This document shows, piece after piece, positions 35,367-45,188 of a stretch of 64,000 bases of DNA. Position numbers and translations under genes: made by a program. Source of the DNA: Selenihalanaerobacter shriftii. GTDB taxonomy: Bacteria > Bacillota > Halanaerobiia > Halobacteroidales > Acetohalobiaceae. The DNA lies in the NCBI RefSeq assembly GCF_900167185.1, contig NZ_FUWM01000008.1, forward strand, positions 62,001-126,000, given 5' to 3'. Numbering within the stretch: position 1 is the first letter of the stretch; every line of letters begins with the position of its first letter. Below the pieces are notes generated by a model. The model worked only from the letters and a program-made list of their open reading frames with translations, was not told the DNA's origin and made no database searches.

Positions 35367-35987
35367 TTAGTCATCCTTCTTATCTACATTCATATTCCAA
35401 CCGATTTTATTCTCCTCACCAGCCAGTAACCTTTTAATATTAGGTCGATGCCGAAAAATAACAAAGACTGCAATCGCCAAGCCTAAGCCAACATATATAG
35501 GTGGATTATTAAATAGAATGGCCAAAATAGGAATTAAAGCTGCCCCTACTATCGAACCTAAGGAAACATATCTAGTCGTTAATACTATGATTAACCAGAT
35601 AAAGAATACAATTAAAACAGTCTTAGGTAATAGATTAATTAAGATTCCTACAGAAGTAGCTACCCCTCTCCCACCATTAAACTTCAAAAAGATAGGCCAA
35701 TTATGACCAGCAACTGCTGCTAAACCAGCTATAATTAAAATCACAGCTACATCTGCACCAAATACTTGTTTAGCAATCTGAACACTAATATATCCTTTAC
35801 TAATATCGAATAGAGCAACCATTACTCCCATGCCAAATCCCATTACTCGATAAGCATTAGTAGCCCCAATATTTCCACTGCCATATTCTCTAATATCTAC
35901 TCCTTTTACTAACCTTGTAAGTAGTAAACCAAATGGAATTGAACCTAATAAATAACTAATCAAAATCACAAATAAATAACTAAACAT
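35367..35987 (-). CDS. plsY: Acyl-phosphate:glycerol-3-phosphate acyltransferase
   Basis: A 206-residue membrane protein with about six helices. The three PlsY loops are seen: SIPFGLLLTR, then GSGNIGATNAYRVMG, HNWPIFLKFNGGRGVATSVG, and a later conserved RH segment (VIFRHRPNIKRLLAGEE). It acylates glycerol 3-phosphate with acyl-phosphate from PlsX. Lies between der and gpsA. Confidence 0.97.
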   Translation of the reverse strand: MFSYLFVILISYLLGSIPFGLLLTRLVKGVDIREYGSGNIGATNAYRVMGFGMGVMVALFDISKGYISVQIAKQVFGADVAVILIIAGLAAVAGHNWPIFLKFNGGRGVATSVGILINLLPKTVLIVFFIWLIIVLTTRYVSLGSIVGAALIPILAILFNNPPIYVGLGLAIAVFVIFRHRPNIKRLLAGEENKIGWNMNVDKKDD

Positions 35988-36007
35988 TACTTTCCTCCCC
36001 TTGCATA

Positions 36008-37330
36008 CTATCTTTCTCTAACTATAATTTTAATAGGTGTTCCTGAAAAACCAAAGGCATCCCTAATTTTATTCTTTAAATAACGTTTATAAGAAAAATG
36101 CATTAAATCAGGATCATTAACAAAAAGCACAAATAATGGAGGTTTAACCCGAGGTTGTGTTGCATAATATATCTTTAACCTCTTACCTTTATCACTAGGG
36201 GGTTCAAACATAGAAGTTGCTTCTTTAAGTACATTATTTAAAGTATTAGTCTTAACTCTTCTTGAATGCTGTTCAGCCACATACTCCACTATCTCTAAAA
36301 TTTCTAAGACTCTTTGTCCAGTTAAGGCAGAAACAAATGTAATCGGCGCATAATTTAAGAATCCAACATCATATCTAATATCCTCAGCATAACGCTTATT
36401 AGTATCATTCCCTTTTTCAATTAAATCCCACTTGTTCACTACTATCACCATTGCTTTGCCATCTTCATGAGCATATCCAGCAACCCGTTTATCTTGTTCA
36501 GTCATTCCTTCAGTAGCATCTAACACCATTAAAACTACATCAGAACGATCTATAGCTCCTAAAGATCTAATTACACTATATTTTTCTATGCCAGGCTTTA
36601 CTTTACCTCTTCTTCTCATCCCTGCTGTATCAATAATTGCAAATTCTCTATCTCCTAATTTAAAATAAGTATCTATCGCATCTCGGGTAGTACCTGGAAT
36701 ATCGCTAACTATTACCCTATTTTTACCTAAAACCTGATTAACTAATGAAGATTTACCTACATTAGGTCTGCCAATAACAGAAATACGAATAATATCATCT
36801 TCATACTCTATCTCTTCCTCTTGAGGAAAATGAATAATCACTTCATCTAATAAATCTCCAATGTTTAATCCATGCTCAGCAGAAATCAAGACCGGATCGT
36901 CTAAACCTAATTCATAAAAATCATATTTAATCTCTTCTTCTAATTTCTTATAGTCTACTTTATTAACTGTTAAAATTATAGGTTTTCCACTTTTCCTAAG
37001 CATATTAGCTACTTCGCGATCCATCGGCTGAAGTCCTGTTCTACCATCAAGCATAAATAAAATTACATCAGCTTCATCTATAGCTATTTCTGCCTGTCGT
37101 CTAATATCCTCTTTTAATTCCTTCTCACTATTTAAATCAATACCTCCAGTATCTACTAATAAAAAATGATTATTTAACCACTCACCTTCAGCATAAATTC
37201 TATCTCGTGTAATACTTGGTTCATCTTCTACAATTGAAATTCTATCACCAACAATTCTATTAAAAAGTGTTGATTTCCCTACATTAGGTCTGCCAACTAT
37301 TGCTACTATTGGTTTACTCACTATAAGCAC
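36008..37330 (-). CDS. der: Ribosome-associated GTPase Der (EngA)
   Basis: 440 residues with two tandem GTPase domains, each with G1 GRPNVGKS (near residues 13 and 187). The switch and G3 segments are VDTGGIDL and [11 protein letters not shown], and the G4 motifs NKVD and NKWD. The C-terminal KH-like domain ends IKIIVRER. Required for 50S subunit assembly. The gene order der-plsY-gpsA-(kinase)-spoIVA-hup parallels B. subtilis. Confidence 0.98.
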   Translation of the reverse strand: MLIVSKPIVAIVGRPNVGKSTLFNRIVGDRISIVEDEPSITRDRIYAEGEWLNNHFLLVDTGGIDLNSEKELKEDIRRQAEIAIDEADVILFMLDGRTGLQPMDREVANMLRKSGKPIILTVNKVDYKKLEEEIKYDFYELGLDDPVLISAEHGLNIGDLLDEVIIHFPQEEEIEYEDDIIRISVIGRPNVGKSSLVNQVLGKNRVIVSDIPGTTRDAIDTYFKLGDREFAIIDTAGMRRRGKVKPGIEKYSVIRSLGAIDRSDVVLMVLDATEGMTEQDKRVAGYAHEDGKAMVIVVNKWDLIEKGNDTNKRYAEDIRYDVGFLNYAPITFVSALTGQRVLEILEIVEYVAEQHSRRVKTNTLNNVLKEATSMFEPPSDKGKRLKIYYATQPRVKPPLFVLFVNDPDLMHFSYKRYLKNKIRDAFGFSGTPIKIIVRER

Positions 37331-37337
37331 CTCCGAA

Positions 37338-38654
37338 TTAAATATTAATTAATGTCTTAACTAAATCTTTCGCATTATTATTCACTATAATAAATTCTAT
37401 CTCTGGAAACTCAGCCTCTAAAACATCTAATTGTAGATCATCAATAAATAACCTATCTTCATTTAATAAAAGTTCCGGTAAAATTATGCTTCCGTTTAAA
37501 TCTCTCTTTTTAATAGTTTCTATTATATCTTGTCCAGTTAATAATCCAGTAACCGTCACATTCTCCCCAAAGAAACTATTTTGCACTACTAACAAGTCTA
37601 AATCTAAATTATTAATCTCATTTAATCTAGCCACCATTGGTTCTAAAGTTGCTACACCTAATTCACCAGTAATTAATGTAAACTGTTGTTTTTTATCTAT
37701 AGTAGTAGGTAATTTCTCTTCCACCTCATTAAACTGCTCCCAAAATAATCTAACCATTCCTACTCCATTCTCCAATTGAGGATATCCATTATAATTTTTA
37801 GTAGGTGGAATTGATTCATTAGCTAATAAATAAAATTCATCAGATAAGTACAAGAAATTTTCTCCACATTTCTCACCTATTCTCTTCTGCCACTGCTCTA
37901 CTTGCTCTACCACTTCTTTAGCCTCCTCAGTAGTGAAAGAACGTAAAGAGTATAAATCATCACGAAACTTTGTCAATCCTACTGGTACTACGGCTAAACT
38001 CCTAATAGCAGATGACAATTCTAATAAATCTTTAATAGTCCTTTCTAGTTCATCGCCATCATTAATTTCTGGACAAAGCACAATTTGAGTATGAAACTCA
38101 ATCCCCACTTCTGCTAACTCTTTTAAGTAAGATAAGACATCACCCGCCTTAGAATTTCGTAACATCTTCACTCTTAATTCAGGGTTAGTAGTATGTACTG
38201 ATATATATATAGGACTCAAATGTAATCTTTTAATTCGATTAATCTCTTCTCGACTTAAATTAGTTAAAGTTATATAACTACCTTGTAAAAATGAAAATCT
38301 ATAATCATCATCCTTTAAATTCAAAGTCTCTCGTAACCCTGGAGGAGATTGATTAACAAAACAAAAAAGACAATTATTATTGCACTTCTTTAAGTCATCA
38401 TAAATAATGCCTGAAAATTCTAAACCCAATCCCTCATCATAATCCTTCTCAATCTCTAATAACCACTCTTCTCCATTAGACTTTCGAATCAAAACCTCTA
38501 AGTATAAATCTGTAATTAAAAATTTATAATCTATATAATCTCTAATCTGGCTACCATTAATAGTTAGCAATTGATCACCAGGCTCTATATTAAGCTCATC
38601 TGCTATACTATCTAATTGAACCGTTTCTATTTCTATACAGCTACTTTCTACCAT
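37338..38654 (-). CDS. DUF512 family PDZ/radical-SAM-like iron-sulfur protein
   Basis: About 438 residues from the ATG at 38654, placed after TGAGGTGG; the upstream TTG overlaps that site. A short PDZ-like region ([20 protein letters not shown]) precedes a radical-SAM-like domain with a variant cysteine motif ([18 protein letters not shown]). DUF512 follows ([20 protein letters not shown]). The family is conserved upstream of der in Clostridia. The function is unknown, possibly an Fe-S enzyme linked to ribosome assembly or sporulation. Confidence 0.9.
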   Translation of the reverse strand: MVESSCIEIETVQLDSIADELNIEPGDQLLTINGSQIRDYIDYKFLITDLYLEVLIRKSNGEEWLLEIEKDYDEGLGLEFSGIIYDDLKKCNNNCLFCFVNQSPPGLRETLNLKDDDYRFSFLQGSYITLTNLSREEINRIKRLHLSPIYISVHTTNPELRVKMLRNSKAGDVLSYLKELAEVGIEFHTQIVLCPEINDGDELERTIKDLLELSSAIRSLAVVPVGLTKFRDDLYSLRSFTTEEAKEVVEQVEQWQKRIGEKCGENFLYLSDEFYLLANESIPPTKNYNGYPQLENGVGMVRLFWEQFNEVEEKLPTTIDKKQQFTLITGELGVATLEPMVARLNEINNLDLDLLVVQNSFFGENVTVTGLLTGQDIIETIKKRDLNGSIILPELLLNEDRLFIDDLQLDVLEAEFPEIEFIIVNNNAKDLVKTLINI

Positions 38655-38739
38655 AATTAACCACCTCAATTTAATGCCTACCTTATATTATCTTATATCA
38701 AACTAAATTAGTCAAGCTATATCAGAATTTTACCACCAA

Positions 38740-38765
38740 AAAAGCCCATCAACAAGTGATGAGCA
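38740..38765 (-). terminator. Weak hairpin after the DUF3189 pair
   Basis: GCCCATCA/TGATGAGC arms (38744-38751 with 38757-38764) with one mismatch and a T-run on the minus strand. It may partially terminate the spore cluster before the DUF512 gene. Confidence 0.5.
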
Positions 38766-38771
38766 ATTATT

Positions 38772-39236
38772 TTAACTAATATGGTCCAACCTTTTTTTTA
38801 CACTTTTAACTAAATTAATAAATCTTTTATATGACTTTTGTAATCCATAAATAGTTAATGGCCTCCCTAGATTTACAAATCCTAAACCTCTAGACAAAAA
38901 TCCCCCTATTCGAGTAAGATTATTGACATAAGGTAAGGTATCAACTAAAATCATTTTGGTTCTATCAATTCCAAAAATTCTTAAATTACTCAATAGTGCT
39001 CTTTTAACTATCTTAGGCGAACTCTTCATTCCCATTATATATACATCAAAACCAAACTCATCTTTACCAAAATAATAGACTGTACCTATCTCTTCTGTGT
39101 CAGTGCGGTCATAATGAGGAATATTACTAATTTCTTCGGCAGTTGCTACTCGATCATCTGGTACAATTCCAGTATGTATCCCAGCAGCTAAAACTGATGA
39201 ATGGGCACTACCATAACAATTATAGATTACCTTCAT
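38772..39236 (-). CDS. DUF3189 family protein (second copy)
   Basis: 154 residues. The N-terminus VIYNCYGSAHSSVLAAGIHT and the segment IPHYDRTDTEEIGTVYYFG are diagnostic of DUF3189; FGFDVYIMGMKS follows. The function is unknown; the family is restricted mostly to spore-forming Clostridia. It is 15 nt from a diverged paralogue, so the two form a tandem pair. Confidence 0.85.
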   Translation of the reverse strand: MKVIYNCYGSAHSSVLAAGIHTGIVPDDRVATAEEISNIPHYDRTDTEEIGTVYYFGKDEFGFDVYIMGMKSSPKIVKRALLSNLRIFGIDRTKMILVDTLPYVNNLTRIGGFLSRGLGFVNLGRPLTIYGLQKSYKRFINLVKSVKKRLDHIS

Positions 39237-39251
39237 CCAATCGTCTCCCTT

Positions 39252-39698
39252 TTAATCTCTAATATCATTTACTACTTCTACTATTTGTGTAAAAGATTTT
39301 AATATATTCTTATAAATTAATCTATTAGCTAAAGACGAATTAGTAAATAAACTTTTAATCTTAATTCCTAATCTAAATAACCAATCTTCTTTTTTAGTTA
39401 AGTCTATAAACTTACTTTCAGTATGAATATCAAATATTCTATTTATACCATGTACCGCTTTTTCAATCACATCACCTACTCCATCACTACCTAATATATA
39501 TATATCATTTCCTAATTGGTCTGTACCGATAAAGATAATTTGACCTAACTCCACTTTCTGTCTTCCATCAAAATAAGGAAGTTCTTTTAAATCATTCCAA
39601 TCAGGTGCTACTTTAGCAGTAGCTAACATATTCAAATGTATTGCAGCAGCAACTACTGCTAAATATTGACCTGTACTATCATAGTAAATTATCTTCAT
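39252..39698 (-). CDS. DUF3189 family protein (first copy)
   Basis: 148 residues, homologous to its downstream neighbour over most of its length (IIYYDSTGQYLAVVAAAIHL; LPYFDGRQKVELGQIIFIG; LGNDIYILGSDG). The pattern of the N-terminal Cys/His residues of the second copy (YNCYGSAHSS) is lost here, so the two are functionally diverged. Overlap-free, 15-nt spacing within the YIEGIA cluster. Confidence 0.82.
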   Translation of the reverse strand: MKIIYYDSTGQYLAVVAAAIHLNMLATAKVAPDWNDLKELPYFDGRQKVELGQIIFIGTDQLGNDIYILGSDGVGDVIEKAVHGINRIFDIHTESKFIDLTKKEDWLFRLGIKIKSLFTNSSLANRLIYKNILKSFTQIVEVVNDIRD

Positions 39699-39713
39699 CT
39701 TATACTCCTCTAA

Positions 39714-39914
39714 TTAATGTTTAATTAGAATATAGACACCATTACCTAAATTATGGGCCATTGATAAAGTTAAACGTGAAATTAACATTGCCACATATTC
39801 TAATTCTTCTTCATCATCTACATAGAATACTGGAGAACCGCCTCCATCTACTTTATTTTCATTATTCTTTAAAGTTACTATTGCTAATATATTATTTGTT
39901 AAACTAACCTCCAT
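39714..39914 (-). CDS. Capping-complex small subunit for YIEGIA
   Basis: 66 residues (MEVSLTNNILAIVTLKNNEN, then GGGSPVFYVDDEEELEYVAM). Small proteins of this type accompany YIEGIA membrane proteins in spore formers and are annotated as a capping-complex subunit. Here it lies 12 nt after the YIEGIA gene. The ATG has a GGAGGGACT Shine-Dalgarno. Confidence 0.8.
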   Translation of the reverse strand: MEVSLTNNILAIVTLKNNENKVDGGGSPVFYVDDEEELEYVAMLISRLTLSMAHNLGNGVYILIKH

Positions 39915-39926
39915 TGGAGTCCCTCC

Positions 39927-40823
39927 TTAATCAGCAGCTGCTCTGCCAGCTTTTGATGCTAAAGGTCTACGTTTAGAACCTTCTAATACTGGGGTATTCT
40001 CGACTGCTTTCTTAACCCATTTTTCATCTGGCTCAATCGGAATTATAATTATAACAACTCTACCTGTGTCCAAATTTAACCTAGCTAAAGGAGTATAATC
40101 TTGCACTCCCACATCTAATCTAACCCCTAATTGAGCAGCAACGTCATGTAAGATTGCCTGACGTTGTCCAGTATTAGCTAAAGTTGCTCGAGCATTGTCA
40201 TCCTTAGGGTCAATCACAATCCCTAATCCATTCTCTTTCCAATAATCTAATGATTCTTGCACTCCTACATTCATAATTACTACATCACCTATAGCAATAT
40301 TCTCTTCATTTTCACCTTTAAATTCTAACTCAACTACTTTAACATCACCTATATCTTTAATATTCTTTTCTGTCATCGCCTTTTGTAAAACTAAAGCAGC
40401 TATTATTCCAAAAATCAATCCTCCGTACCATTCTAATAATTGAAAACCAATGGTGACAGCAATTGACACTAATAAAGCTAAATAATTTCTTGCTTCGAAC
40501 ACTTTAGCTATTCCTTCAATATATGCAGTACCACGAGGCACTAATTCAGTCTTCTCTATCTTATTTAAAAATTCTCGTTCCATATCTCGAATACTACTAA
40601 ATTGTTGAACAGCTAAAGTCAAAAATGTAACAGCTATATAGTTTTCTTCTAAGAGTGCTGGTAAAAAGAGTGCACCTAAAACCGCAGCAATAAATCCTAA
40701 AGTTAGATGAACAGCATAACCATGAGGATAACCAGGATATTGTCTATAATCTATTTTTAACATCCAAAAACGGGATAAGGTTCCTAAAATAATACTTACT
40801 ATAATCATTACTCCATATTTCAT
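39927..40823 (-). CDS. YIEGIA-family membrane protein
   Basis: 298 residues. The name-giving motif is present (GTAYIEGIAKVFEARNYLAL), with about five membrane helices in the first 165 residues. A soluble C-terminal domain follows (VVELEFKGENEENIAIGDVV; NARATLANTGQRQAILHDVA). The family is conserved among sporulating Clostridia, with a suspected envelope or forespore membrane role. Neighbours SpoIIP upstream and the capping subunit downstream support that. Confidence 0.9.
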   Translation of the reverse strand: MKYGVMIIVSIILGTLSRFWMLKIDYRQYPGYPHGYAVHLTLGFIAAVLGALFLPALLEENYIAVTFLTLAVQQFSSIRDMEREFLNKIEKTELVPRGTAYIEGIAKVFEARNYLALLVSIAVTIGFQLLEWYGGLIFGIIAALVLQKAMTEKNIKDIGDVKVVELEFKGENEENIAIGDVVIMNVGVQESLDYWKENGLGIVIDPKDDNARATLANTGQRQAILHDVAAQLGVRLDVGVQDYTPLARLNLDTGRVVIIIIPIEPDEKWVKKAVENTPVLEGSKRRPLASKAGRAAAD

Positions 40824-40855
40824 GGTATTTATCCTCCTATACTCCTACCTATACT

Positions 40856-41983
40856 CTATTTATTTTCTTCATCATCTTCTTTTTTAAATCCAAAATAATT
40901 AACAAATTCATCACCAAAAAAATGCTTAATTCGATTAACTACTCCATCCCAACCGTCCTCATTAATGAATAAAAAACCTGCAATACCTACTAAAACCACA
41001 GCTATAATAATTAGTAATGAAGTCCAGGCGCCTCGACTCTGACCAGCATCTCCTGCATCTTCTCCTTGAGTCTGTTGTGCGTCCTCTCCATATAATAATT
41101 GATTGACAGAATTAGCAAATAAAGTTGCTGCTGATTCAGAATCCTGCTGTGAAACAACATGAGTGCCAAACTCTAATAACATAGCTCTTGGCGAAAGATC
41201 TTGATTGTATTTTCCTTTTGCATAAAATATCCCTTTAATTAAACCAGGGTATTTATTATCAGTAACAGATTTTAATTGTTTTGCAAACTTATCATTTACT
41301 TTCATATTTGGATTCTGTCTACCAACTACTAACCGGACCTGAGATACTTTTTTTCCATTAATCTTAGTTAGATATTGTGACGGATCTGGAACTCCATCAC
41401 GATGAATATCAAATAATGCATCTGGTCCTTTTTGAGTTAACTTTTTAGCTGTTCTTCTAGACCGTTCATAAGCACCACCATCATGGGGGTCATGCTTTGC
41501 GTTAGATGCTATGACCTTAACCCCTTTATTTTTTAATGCTGCAGCAAATTCATCAGCTACTTTATATATATCCCCGTTTCCAGCTTCAGAATGAGTTCCA
41601 CTATTAGGCACATAAGACTCATCACTATGTGTATTATAAATCATAATCTCTTTTTTAGCTTCCTTCTCTGATAATAATACTTCAGGTTGTGACAATGCTG
41701 AAGATAAATTATCATCTTCCGGGGTCAAATCTACAGTTCCTTCATACTTAGCAATAGCTTGATCACCATTTGTCTTGATTATAGTATATTTTTTATTATT
41801 TTCATTAATATACCAATCACCTTTGTGTACCTTCATATCAGTCTGAAAAATAAGATTACCATCTTCATCTACTACAGTAAAATACCCATCACCTTCAACT
41901 TCTATTTCTGCAAAAGCTACTGTACTAAATAAAAGTATAAATATTAAAGATAAAACAAATCCATATCTTAAACTTTTATTCAT
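40856..41983 (-). CDS. spoIIP: Stage II sporulation protein P (peptidoglycan hydrolase)
   Basis: About 375 residues. A signal sequence or N-terminal helix (MNKSLRYGFVLSLIFILLFS) is followed by a beta-rich stretch and the SpoIIP amidase/endopeptidase domain. Visible metal-site candidates (in the longest frame) are His122 (NTHSDES), His197 (DIHRDG) and Glu274 (LLEFGTH). A second membrane helix lies near the C-terminus (about 324-344), which is unusual. SpoIIP degrades septal peptidoglycan during engulfment. The start overlaps the DUF1614 gene; of two adjacent ATGs (41986, 41983) I choose the second. Confidence 0.92.
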   Translation of the reverse strand: MNKSLRYGFVLSLIFILLFSTVAFAEIEVEGDGYFTVVDEDGNLIFQTDMKVHKGDWYINENNKKYTIIKTNGDQAIAKYEGTVDLTPEDDNLSSALSQPEVLLSEKEAKKEIMIYNTHSDESYVPNSGTHSEAGNGDIYKVADEFAAALKNKGVKVIASNAKHDPHDGGAYERSRRTAKKLTQKGPDALFDIHRDGVPDPSQYLTKINGKKVSQVRLVVGRQNPNMKVNDKFAKQLKSVTDNKYPGLIKGIFYAKGKYNQDLSPRAMLLEFGTHVVSQQDSESAATLFANSVNQLLYGEDAQQTQGEDAGDAGQSRGAWTSLLIIIAVVLVGIAGFLFINEDGWDGVVNRIKHFFGDEFVNYFGFKKEDDEENK

Positions 41984-42722
41984 CATCCTCACCCCGTTTC
42001 TTCTTCCTCTTCTTAATCTTACCGCTTAAGAAGTCTGCATACTCAACATTATCTAATTTCTTTTCATCTTCACCTGAATCTTCATCTCTACCTCTATCAT
42101 TATGTTCTTTGTGAGCTGTGCCTCCTTGTAATCGCTCTCTAGACTCTCCAACTACTTCTGCTAATAATACTGCAATAAAACCAGAAGTAACTATAGTGTC
42201 TAAAGCACCAGCCCCTCCAATATCTGCTTGTCCTGGTACTCCACCAAAGGTTATATTCCAAACATGGATCAAATCATATAATAAAAACCCTAATGTACCT
42301 GAAATAAATGCATTTCTACGAGAACGACTCGTTATATATGCAGTTACACCGGCTACAATAGCAAAAATATAAGAAGGATCTAACAGCGTATGGCCTTCTT
42401 CAAATTGATATATCTTAGTTAAAGCATAGATAACTCCACCGGTGACCACTATAGAAAAGATAGTTCTAAGCCATTCTTGAGTAGAATCAGCCTTAGATAA
42501 AACATAGATTGCTAAAACCACCGGCAAAAGTGCACCTCCAATATTAATACTTATAGCTGGAGCAGTAGTTATAGGAATATCTATAAAACTTCCTACTACC
42601 ATTAACCCAATAAATAATAATGCCTGTTTATCAGTTAAATACATCCTGTCTAAAATTCTTTGAGCAAATCCAAAATAAATTAGTACCGCCATTACAACTA
42701 AAACTATTACACCTAACGGCAT
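41976..42722 (-). CDS. DUF1614 membrane protein
   Basis: 248 residues with about six hydrophobic helices in the first 190 residues, then a charged tail ending KKRKKKRGEDDE. DUF1614 features include GSFIDIPITTAPAISINIGG then ALLPVVLAIYVL and GVPGQADIGGAGALDTIVTS. Associated with spoIIP in Clostridia and of unknown function. It overlaps spoIIP by a few nt, so the two are translationally coupled. Confidence 0.88.
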   Translation of the reverse strand: MPLGVIVLVVMAVLIYFGFAQRILDRMYLTDKQALLFIGLMVVGSFIDIPITTAPAISINIGGALLPVVLAIYVLSKADSTQEWLRTIFSIVVTGGVIYALTKIYQFEEGHTLLDPSYIFAIVAGVTAYITSRSRRNAFISGTLGFLLYDLIHVWNITFGGVPGQADIGGAGALDTIVTSGFIAVLLAEVVGESRERLQGGTAHKEHNDRGRDEDSGEDEKKLDNVEYADFLSGKIKKRKKKRGEDDE

Positions 42723-42795
42723 TTTTTACCCACCTCCATATTTTTTCTTGTCGCTAAATATTCTTTCCCTGGAAGTGAGAAAATATTCGCAAAAA

Positions 42796-42832
42796 GAAAA
42801 AAGCCTCTAGCATGAAATCATGCTAGAGGCTT
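42796..42832 (-). terminator. Intrinsic terminator of the ispH-rpsA fusion
   Basis: A perfect 15-bp stem (42801-42815 with 42818-42832), AA loop, T-run on the minus strand. Confidence 0.88.
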
Positions 42833-42870
42833 AATTAAATAAACAATTTTAAAATTTATTATTCTAAATC

Positions 42871-44943
42871 TTACTCTTCAAACAACTCTCCAAACATATC
42901 TCCAATAGTTACTCCACTACCTTCATCATCATCAATGAACTCTTCGACATCTTTTTGCTTTCTTTGAGTATTATTATTATTATCATTATCATCTTCTTCT
43001 TCTAACTCTTTCATACTTAAACCTACTCTTCTTTCTTGAGGTTCAATATTAATAATCTTAGCTTCTACTTCATCACCAGCTGTTACTACTTCTTCTACAG
43101 TAGCAACATGTCGACGAGAAAGTTGAGAAATATGGATTAAACCTTCAACACCTGGCTCAATTTCCATAAAAGCACCAAAGTCAACAGTCTTAGTAATCTT
43201 ACCAGAAACTACCTCTCCTTCATTATGATTATCAATGAATTGATCCCATGGATCAGGTAAAATCTGCTTTAATCCTAAAGAAATTCTTTCTTCTTCAGGG
43301 TTAACTCCTAAAACTTTAACTTCAATCTCTTCTCCTTCTTCTAAAACGTCTGATGGATGATCAATTCGTCCCCAAGACATTTCTGAAATATGTAATAATC
43401 CTTCAACGCCTCCGATATCAACAAAAGCACCAAAATCTACTAACTTAGTAATAGTTCCAGAAATTACATCACCTTCTTCTAACGAGCTAAAGATTTCTTC
43501 TTTCTTCTCTTCTAACTCTTCTGCAAGTACTTCTTTACGAGAAAGCACTACATTGTTATTATCTCTTTCAACTTCAATTATCCTTAGAGGTAATGTTTCA
43601 CCAATATACTGGCTTAAATCTTCAATATATTCAATGGCTACATGAGAAGCCGGAATAAATCCTCGTAGACCAATGTCTACTACTAAGCCACCTTTAACTT
43701 CTTTAGTGACCTCAGCTTCAATAATTTCACCACTTTCATAAGCCTGCTGTACACTTCCCCAAGCTTCTTCATAATCAATACGCTTTTTAGATAATAGAAT
43801 ATTACCTTCTTCATCTTCTGGGTTTAAGACCTCAACTTTAATTTCGTCTCCTTCAGCAACTACATCTGATGGAGATTCAAAATGACTTGAGCTTAATTCA
43901 TTAAGAGGAATAAGTCCCTCAGATTTAGCTCCAATATTGACATAAACCCCGTCATCAGTAACTTGCTCTACAGTGCCATCAAGAGCTTCACCTTTTTCAA
44001 GTGCTTTAACTCCTTCATAATCAACTTCTTCTACTTCTTCCTCATTCACTTCTTCTACTTCTTCTTCATTCACCTCTTCTACTTCTTCATTCACATTTTC
44101 TTCTTGTTTAATATCTTCCATTCGACTAACAACCTCCTTAATAATCCAGTTTGGGGTCGATGCCCCCGCTGTAACACCTATTCTTTTAATATTATGAAAC
44201 CAATCTCGACTTAAATCATCTGCAGTTTCAATATGGTACGTTGTAGTACCAACTTCCCAACAGACTTCAGCCAAACGATTGGTGTTCGCACTATTATAGC
44301 CCCCAATCACAATCATAATATCTACTTCAACAGCTAAATCAGCAGCAGAAGTTTGTCGTTCATTAGTGGTTGTACAAATAGTATTGTACACCTTTAACTC
44401 CTCGGTAATATCCATTAACCGATTGACAACAGTTTTTAAGTTATCTATTGATTGGGTAGTCTGTGCAATGATGCCTGCTTTCTTTATCTTTTTAGGTAAT
44501 TTTTCAAAATCTTCCTCTTCTTCAATCACAATAGCTTGACCATTTGTTGAACCTAAAATGGCTACTACTTCTGGATGCTGTTTATCACCACTAATTATTA
44601 CCTGATAACCAGCTTCTTGTAAGCGAGCAGCACTCTTTTGTGCTTTCTTTACAAATGGACAAGTAGCATCTAATACTTCTAAATCTTTATCTTTAGCTTC
44701 ATTCAAAGTATTAGGTGGTACTCCATGTGATCGAATAATTATAGTCCCTTCATTAACTTCATCAACTTCATCAACTATTCGAATACCCAGACCCTCTAAC
44801 TTGTTTACAGCTTGAGGATTATGGATTAATGGCCCTAAGGTATAAATCTCATTGTCATCATTCTTACCTGCGTCCATCGTCAAATCCATTGCTCGAGTAA
44901 CGCCAAAACAGAACCCAGCATGATCAGCTAAAATTATCTCCAG
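42871..44943 (-). CDS. ispH-rpsA: IspH (LytB) fused to ribosomal protein S1-like domains
   Basis: About 690 residues. IspH reduces HMBPP to IPP/DMAPP in the MEP pathway; its [4Fe-4S] ligands are Cys12 (AGFCFGV), Cys95 (ATCPFV) and Cys190 (NTICTTT), and HPE carries the active Glu. After an acidic linker with EVNEEEVEE repeats come four S1 domains (for instance GLLHISEMSW and GLIHISQLSR). The fusion is known in Clostridia. No ATG lies at the conserved start: AAGGAGGG is followed 7 nt later by CTG (44943), with TTG at 44949 and ATG at 45003 as alternatives. Confidence 0.93.
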   Translation of the reverse strand: MEIILADHAGFCFGVTRAMDLTMDAGKNDDNEIYTLGPLIHNPQAVNKLEGLGIRIVDEVDEVNEGTIIIRSHGVPPNTLNEAKDKDLEVLDATCPFVKKAQKSAARLQEAGYQVIISGDKQHPEVVAILGSTNGQAIVIEEEEDFEKLPKKIKKAGIIAQTTQSIDNLKTVVNRLMDITEELKVYNTICTTTNERQTSAADLAVEVDIMIVIGGYNSANTNRLAEVCWEVGTTTYHIETADDLSRDWFHNIKRIGVTAGASTPNWIIKEVVSRMEDIKQEENVNEEVEEVNEEEVEEVNEEEVEEVDYEGVKALEKGEALDGTVEQVTDDGVYVNIGAKSEGLIPLNELSSSHFESPSDVVAEGDEIKVEVLNPEDEEGNILLSKKRIDYEEAWGSVQQAYESGEIIEAEVTKEVKGGLVVDIGLRGFIPASHVAIEYIEDLSQYIGETLPLRIIEVERDNNNVVLSRKEVLAEELEEKKEEIFSSLEEGDVISGTITKLVDFGAFVDIGGVEGLLHISEMSWGRIDHPSDVLEEGEEIEVKVLGVNPEEERISLGLKQILPDPWDQFIDNHNEGEVVSGKITKTVDFGAFMEIEPGVEGLIHISQLSRRHVATVEEVVTAGDEVEAKIINIEPQERRVGLSMKELEEEDDNDNNNNTQRKQKDVEEFIDDDEGSGVTIGDMFGELFEE

Positions 44944-45083
44944 TCCCAACCCTCCTTCCAAACCAACAAATACCAATACATTTTCTAAAGATATTATTCC
45001 CATTCTTACCTGGAATATTATAAAAATTAAAAAGAACCCTTTATATTTTTTCGTCATCAATAAAATAATTCCTTCCTATATTA

Positions 45084-45126
45084 GAAAAAAAGTATACCTT
45101 AATTCAAATTAAGGCATACTTTTTCG
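45084..45126 (-). terminator. Terminator of cstA
   Basis: A stem of about 18 bp (arms about 45087-45103 and 45107-45124) with one mismatch, about 65 nt after the cstA stop, separating it from ispH-rpsA. Confidence 0.75.
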
Positions 45127-45188
45127 AGAAAAATACATTATTTGTTATTATATACAAATATATAGAGTAAAATACATTTTCGTTCAAC

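Noticed and set aside
37486-37779. 97-residue plus-strand ORF opposite the DUF512 gene
   Set aside because: Shadow of a well-supported minus-strand gene; no ribosome site.
43963-44214. 83-residue plus-strand ORF opposite the IspH-S1 linker
   Set aside because: It is the antisense shadow of the Glu/Val-rich linker; Phe-rich translation, no ribosome site.
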